NCBI GenBank assembly: GCA_965261945.1
Contig: CBDHEF010000002.1
Coordinates: 2,918,802-2,982,801 of the forward strand
Length of the DNA stretch: 64,000 nt
From: VXOI01 sp965261945
GTDB taxonomy: Bacteria; Chloroflexota; Dehalococcoidia; Lucifugimonadales; UBA3495
Reading direction: 5' to 3'
Shown here: positions 61,782 through 64,000 of the stretch, piece by piece
Layout: each line of letters begins with the position of its first letter
Numbering within the stretch: position 1 is the first letter of the stretch
Notes under the pieces: generated by a model
Told to the model about the DNA's origin: nothing
Seen by the model: only the letters and a program-made list of their open reading frames with translations
Database searches by the model: none
Program-made: the position numbers and the translations under genes

Positions 61782-62244
61782 TCCGGCACCTCCTGTACCG
61801 GATGATTACTCTTGGGGACCGGCAAAAATAGTCGTCGCCAACCGGCAAGACTAATTGTCGTTGATCACCCGCCGATCATCGTGGTGCGGGCCGACTCGCC
61901 AGGCAACAAGGCCCGCAAGGGCCGCGAGGTCCCTGTGCCGGCCGACTTGGTCGAGAGCCTGCACGACCTGGCGTCATTCCACAACAAGGACCGGCAACGG
62001 CCGATGCTGGACATGTCGAGATGGCGCCTGAGCCAGGTTATGAAAGAAACGGCCTTACAAGTGGGGATCGACCCGAAGCGGGCCCACCCCCACGCCTTCC
62101 GGCACACCTACGGCCGCAACTGGCGTGCTGAAAGGCGTTCCGATCCCCGTGCTACAGAAGTGGCTGGGCCACCAGTCCCTCAAGGACACACAGCGCTACG
62201 TGGAGCTGGCCGGGGCGCACCACGAATGGGTGGCCAGGTTGTGA

Positions 62245-62502
62245 GCCATATTTGTTGGCCGGTTCACTGAAGCTGGAGAATCCGGCGTCCGTGGGGTGGC
62301 CCAAAACGCCCGTTTGTTGGGCAGAGAGGAATCATGATTACATGCAACGAAGCCCGGGCCATCGACGAGCTGATAGATCCGATGCTGCCGAGTTCAGAGC
62401 CAGGAATCGGAAAACCGCGGCCGTCTACGAACTGCTGAAAGTGAACCTTAGCCCGAATCCACCGATAGTGGGCGTCAGGTTGGGGAACTGAAGCGGCAAG
62501 AA
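62245..62502. other. Gap between integrase relic and IS1380-type transposase
   Basis: A short frame at about 62335-62439 (MITCNEARAIDELIDPMLPS) follows an AGAGAGGAA site and may be the start of a broken gene. Nothing more is recognisable. Confidence 0.3.
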
Positions 62503-62566
62503 GGTGCTCCTCTGAATCTGGGATAATGGTTTTGCAATAAAAAACCGACCCCAGAAAAGGAGCACC
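62503..62566. promoter_or_regulatory. Hairpin upstream of the IS1380-type transposase
   Basis: GGTGCTCCT pairs with AGGAGCACC, inner TCTGGG with CCCAGA, and GGTTTT with AAAACC, giving a long imperfect stem just before the transposase ATG. It probably marks the element end region and may limit translation from outside transcripts. Confidence 0.5.
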
Positions 62567-62572
62567 CAATTG

Positions 62573-63895
62573 ATGCTACCACGCAACCACCCCGACCGTA
62601 TTCGCATCGTCTTTGACGACCACCGTCTGGTGGCCAATGCCGGCCTGCTCCTGCCGGCCACTCTCGCCCAACACCTGGGCCTGCGTGAACTCGTTGACAG
62701 TCACCTCGACCTCGGGGATGCGCCGGGGCGGGCGAACGCGGAGACAAGCTTCTGACGCTGGTGGCCTCGGCGCTGGCGGGCGGCGACTGCATTGACGACG
62801 CCGATGCGCTGCGTGCGGGGCGGACCTCCTCGGTGCTGGGGTGCATGGTCAAAGCGCCATCCACCTTGGGCACTTTCCTGCGCAGCTTCCGCTGGGGCCA
62901 CGTCCGTCAGCTGGACCGGGTGAGCCGGGAGCTGCTGGCCCGAGCCTGGGCCGCTGGGGCGGGACCCGGCGACGCGCCGTTCACCATCGACCTGGACTCC
63001 ACCATCTGCGAGACTTACGGACTGGCCAAGGAGGGGGCGCGACACCACGGCTATACCGGCAAGCGGGGCTATCATCCGTTGCTGGCCGTGGCCGCCGGCA
63101 CCGGGGACGTGTTGATGTCCCGGCTGCGCGAGGGCCGGGCCAACACTGTTCGGGGCGCCGCTCACTTCCTGCGCGAGACCGTGGACGGGTGCGCTACGCC
63201 GGCGCCAGGGGCCAACTCACGGTGCGGGCCGACAGCGGCTTTTATGCCCACGCCATCGTCGCCGTCTGCCGCAAGATGGATGTCCGTTACTCCATCACCA
63301 TCCGTCAGCACAAAAGCCTGCGCCATCTCATCGAGGCCATACCCGAGACGGATTGGACGCCCATCCCATACTGGATGGACGGCGCCGCGATGTGGCCGAG
63401 ACCACCTACACTCCCTTTGAGAGTGAGGCCGGCGCCGCGCCGGTGCGGCTCATCGTCCGGCGGGTGAAGCCCACGCCCGGTTCCCAGCTGGCCCTATTCG
63501 CCAGCTACAGCTATCACGGCTTCATCACCGACCGGGACGGGGAGACGCTCGAACTGGAGGCTGACCATCGCCGCCACGCCGAGATCGAGAATGCGATACG
63601 CGACCTCAAGTACGGCGTCGGGCTGAACCACCTGCCGTCCGGCCGATTCGCTGCCAACGGCGCTTGGCTGGCGGTCCAGGCGATTGCTCACAACCTGGCG
63701 CGCTGGACGGCGCGCATCGGTCTGGGCGAGCAGGTGGTGACCACCAAGACTCTGCGGCGGCGATTCTTCTCCCTCGCCGGTCGGCTCACCCGCTCGGCGC
63801 GCCGCCTGACCCTGCATTTGCCTCGGCGCTGGCCTTGGGAAGCCCAGTTCAGCAGCGCCCTGGCCCGACTGCGAGCCACCCCACTCCCAGCCTGA
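62573..63895 (+). pseudogene. IS1380-type transposase, frameshifted
   Basis: One transposase spread over three frames. Part 1 is PRNHPDRIRIVFDDHRLVAN to GRANA. Part 2 is KLLTLVASALAGGDCIDDAD, with the Asp-bearing FTIDLDSTICETYG. Part 3 is LTVRADSGFYAHAIVAVCRK. After a further shift comes the C-terminal HAEIENAIRDLKYGVGLNHL. Shifts lie near 62740, 63187 and 63385. The DDE residues are recognisable, but the gene cannot make one protein. The right end of the element is beyond or near the window edge. Confidence 0.8.
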
Positions 63896-64000
63896 CGGCG
63901 CTGTCCGCAACCGTCCCAACACCTCCAAACTCGCGTCCGCCCCGCCCGCGAGTGCATCCTGCTGCGTCCGATCTCACTATCACGCGATTCCAGCCTCCAT

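Larger units (their letters stand above)
59456..61867. mobile_element. IS21-family element, copy 2
   Basis: 2412 bases, nearly identical to copy 1 at 48616, with target duplication CCCGC (59451-59455 and 61868-61872). istB is intact but istA has several indels, so it is non-autonomous and may be mobilised by copy 1. Confidence 0.93.
59275..62244 (+). pseudogene. Tyrosine integrase interrupted by IS21 copy 2 and frameshifted
   Basis: Before the IS: PRKVQQIPDYFTPEEAAALV and MLKTGLRVSEALALRR, which carries the first catalytic Arg. After it: PIIVVRADSPGNKARKGREV and HPHAFRHTYGR (HxxR). Removing 59456-61867 and one CCCGC joins them in frame (DQDPPIIVV). A second lesion, a shift near 62125, separates the last part (VLKGVPIPVLQKWLGHQSLK with QRYVEL containing the Tyr). 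The integrase is therefore dead twice over. Confidence 0.87.

Overview
The window is a high-GC bacterial chromosome segment with closely packed core genes and several lower-GC accessory blocks. No rRNA or tRNA is visible. An F420-dependent NADPH reductase-like gene, a thiolase/DUF35 pair, a der-plsY-gpsA cluster, a two-subunit glycine decarboxylase and abundant small palindromic repeats would fit a Chloroflexota (Dehalococcoidia/SAR202-like) genome. That placement is an inference from gene content, not a phylogenetic result.

Layout, left part (1-26100): SbcC/SbcD-like repair pair; a jelly-roll protein; an F420 reductase-like gene; a lower-GC three-gene block (DUF262 nuclease-like, HEPN-like, m4C-type DNA methylase); a thiolase-like/DUF35 pair; a TPR protein; a DUF1828/DUF1829-type pair; an SDR; an IMPase; a HIRAN/HipA-like kinase pair; a retropepsin-like protease; an amidohydrolase; prs; a Fic protein; ispH; a flippase-like membrane protein; DUF488; gpsA, plsY, der and argF; and a decayed vWA gene.

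Middle (26100-42700): a compact operon of DNA methyltransferase, SF2 helicase and TnsA-like nuclease that looks like a split type III-like restriction system; a 3-hydroxyisobutyrate dehydrogenase-like gene; an ImmA/IrrE-DUF4411 pair whose toxin-like gene is frameshifted; a glycine cleavage operon (Uma2, NucS-like nuclease, gcvT, gcvH, gcvPA, coiled-coil protein, gcvPB); and two ABC-2 permeases without an ATPase gene beside them.

Right part (42700-64000): a mobile-element zone. It holds a large serine recombinase, an IS110 element, two nearly identical IS21 copies, two IS630 elements, a 146-bp MITE-like element, a transposase remnant and a decayed IS1380-type transposase. Between them lie a Shedu-like nuclease, an intact tyrosine recombinase, a NYN nuclease, a DnaJ protein and small Cys-rich genes. 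Three insertions can be undone by eye. IS21 copy 1 interrupts a membrane-protein gene (target duplication CCCAC). IS21 copy 2 interrupts a tyrosine integrase (CCCGC). An IS630 interrupts a hepT-like toxin gene at a TA, and the frame closes exactly when it is removed.

The best candidates for undescribed biology are the DUF262-HEPN-methylase block, the split methylase/helicase/TnsA-like system whose methylase carries a C-terminal PKD-like domain, and the HipA-like kinase coupled to a HIRAN protein. Palindromic repeats have also entered protein-coding sequence twice, in gcvPA and in the serine recombinase.
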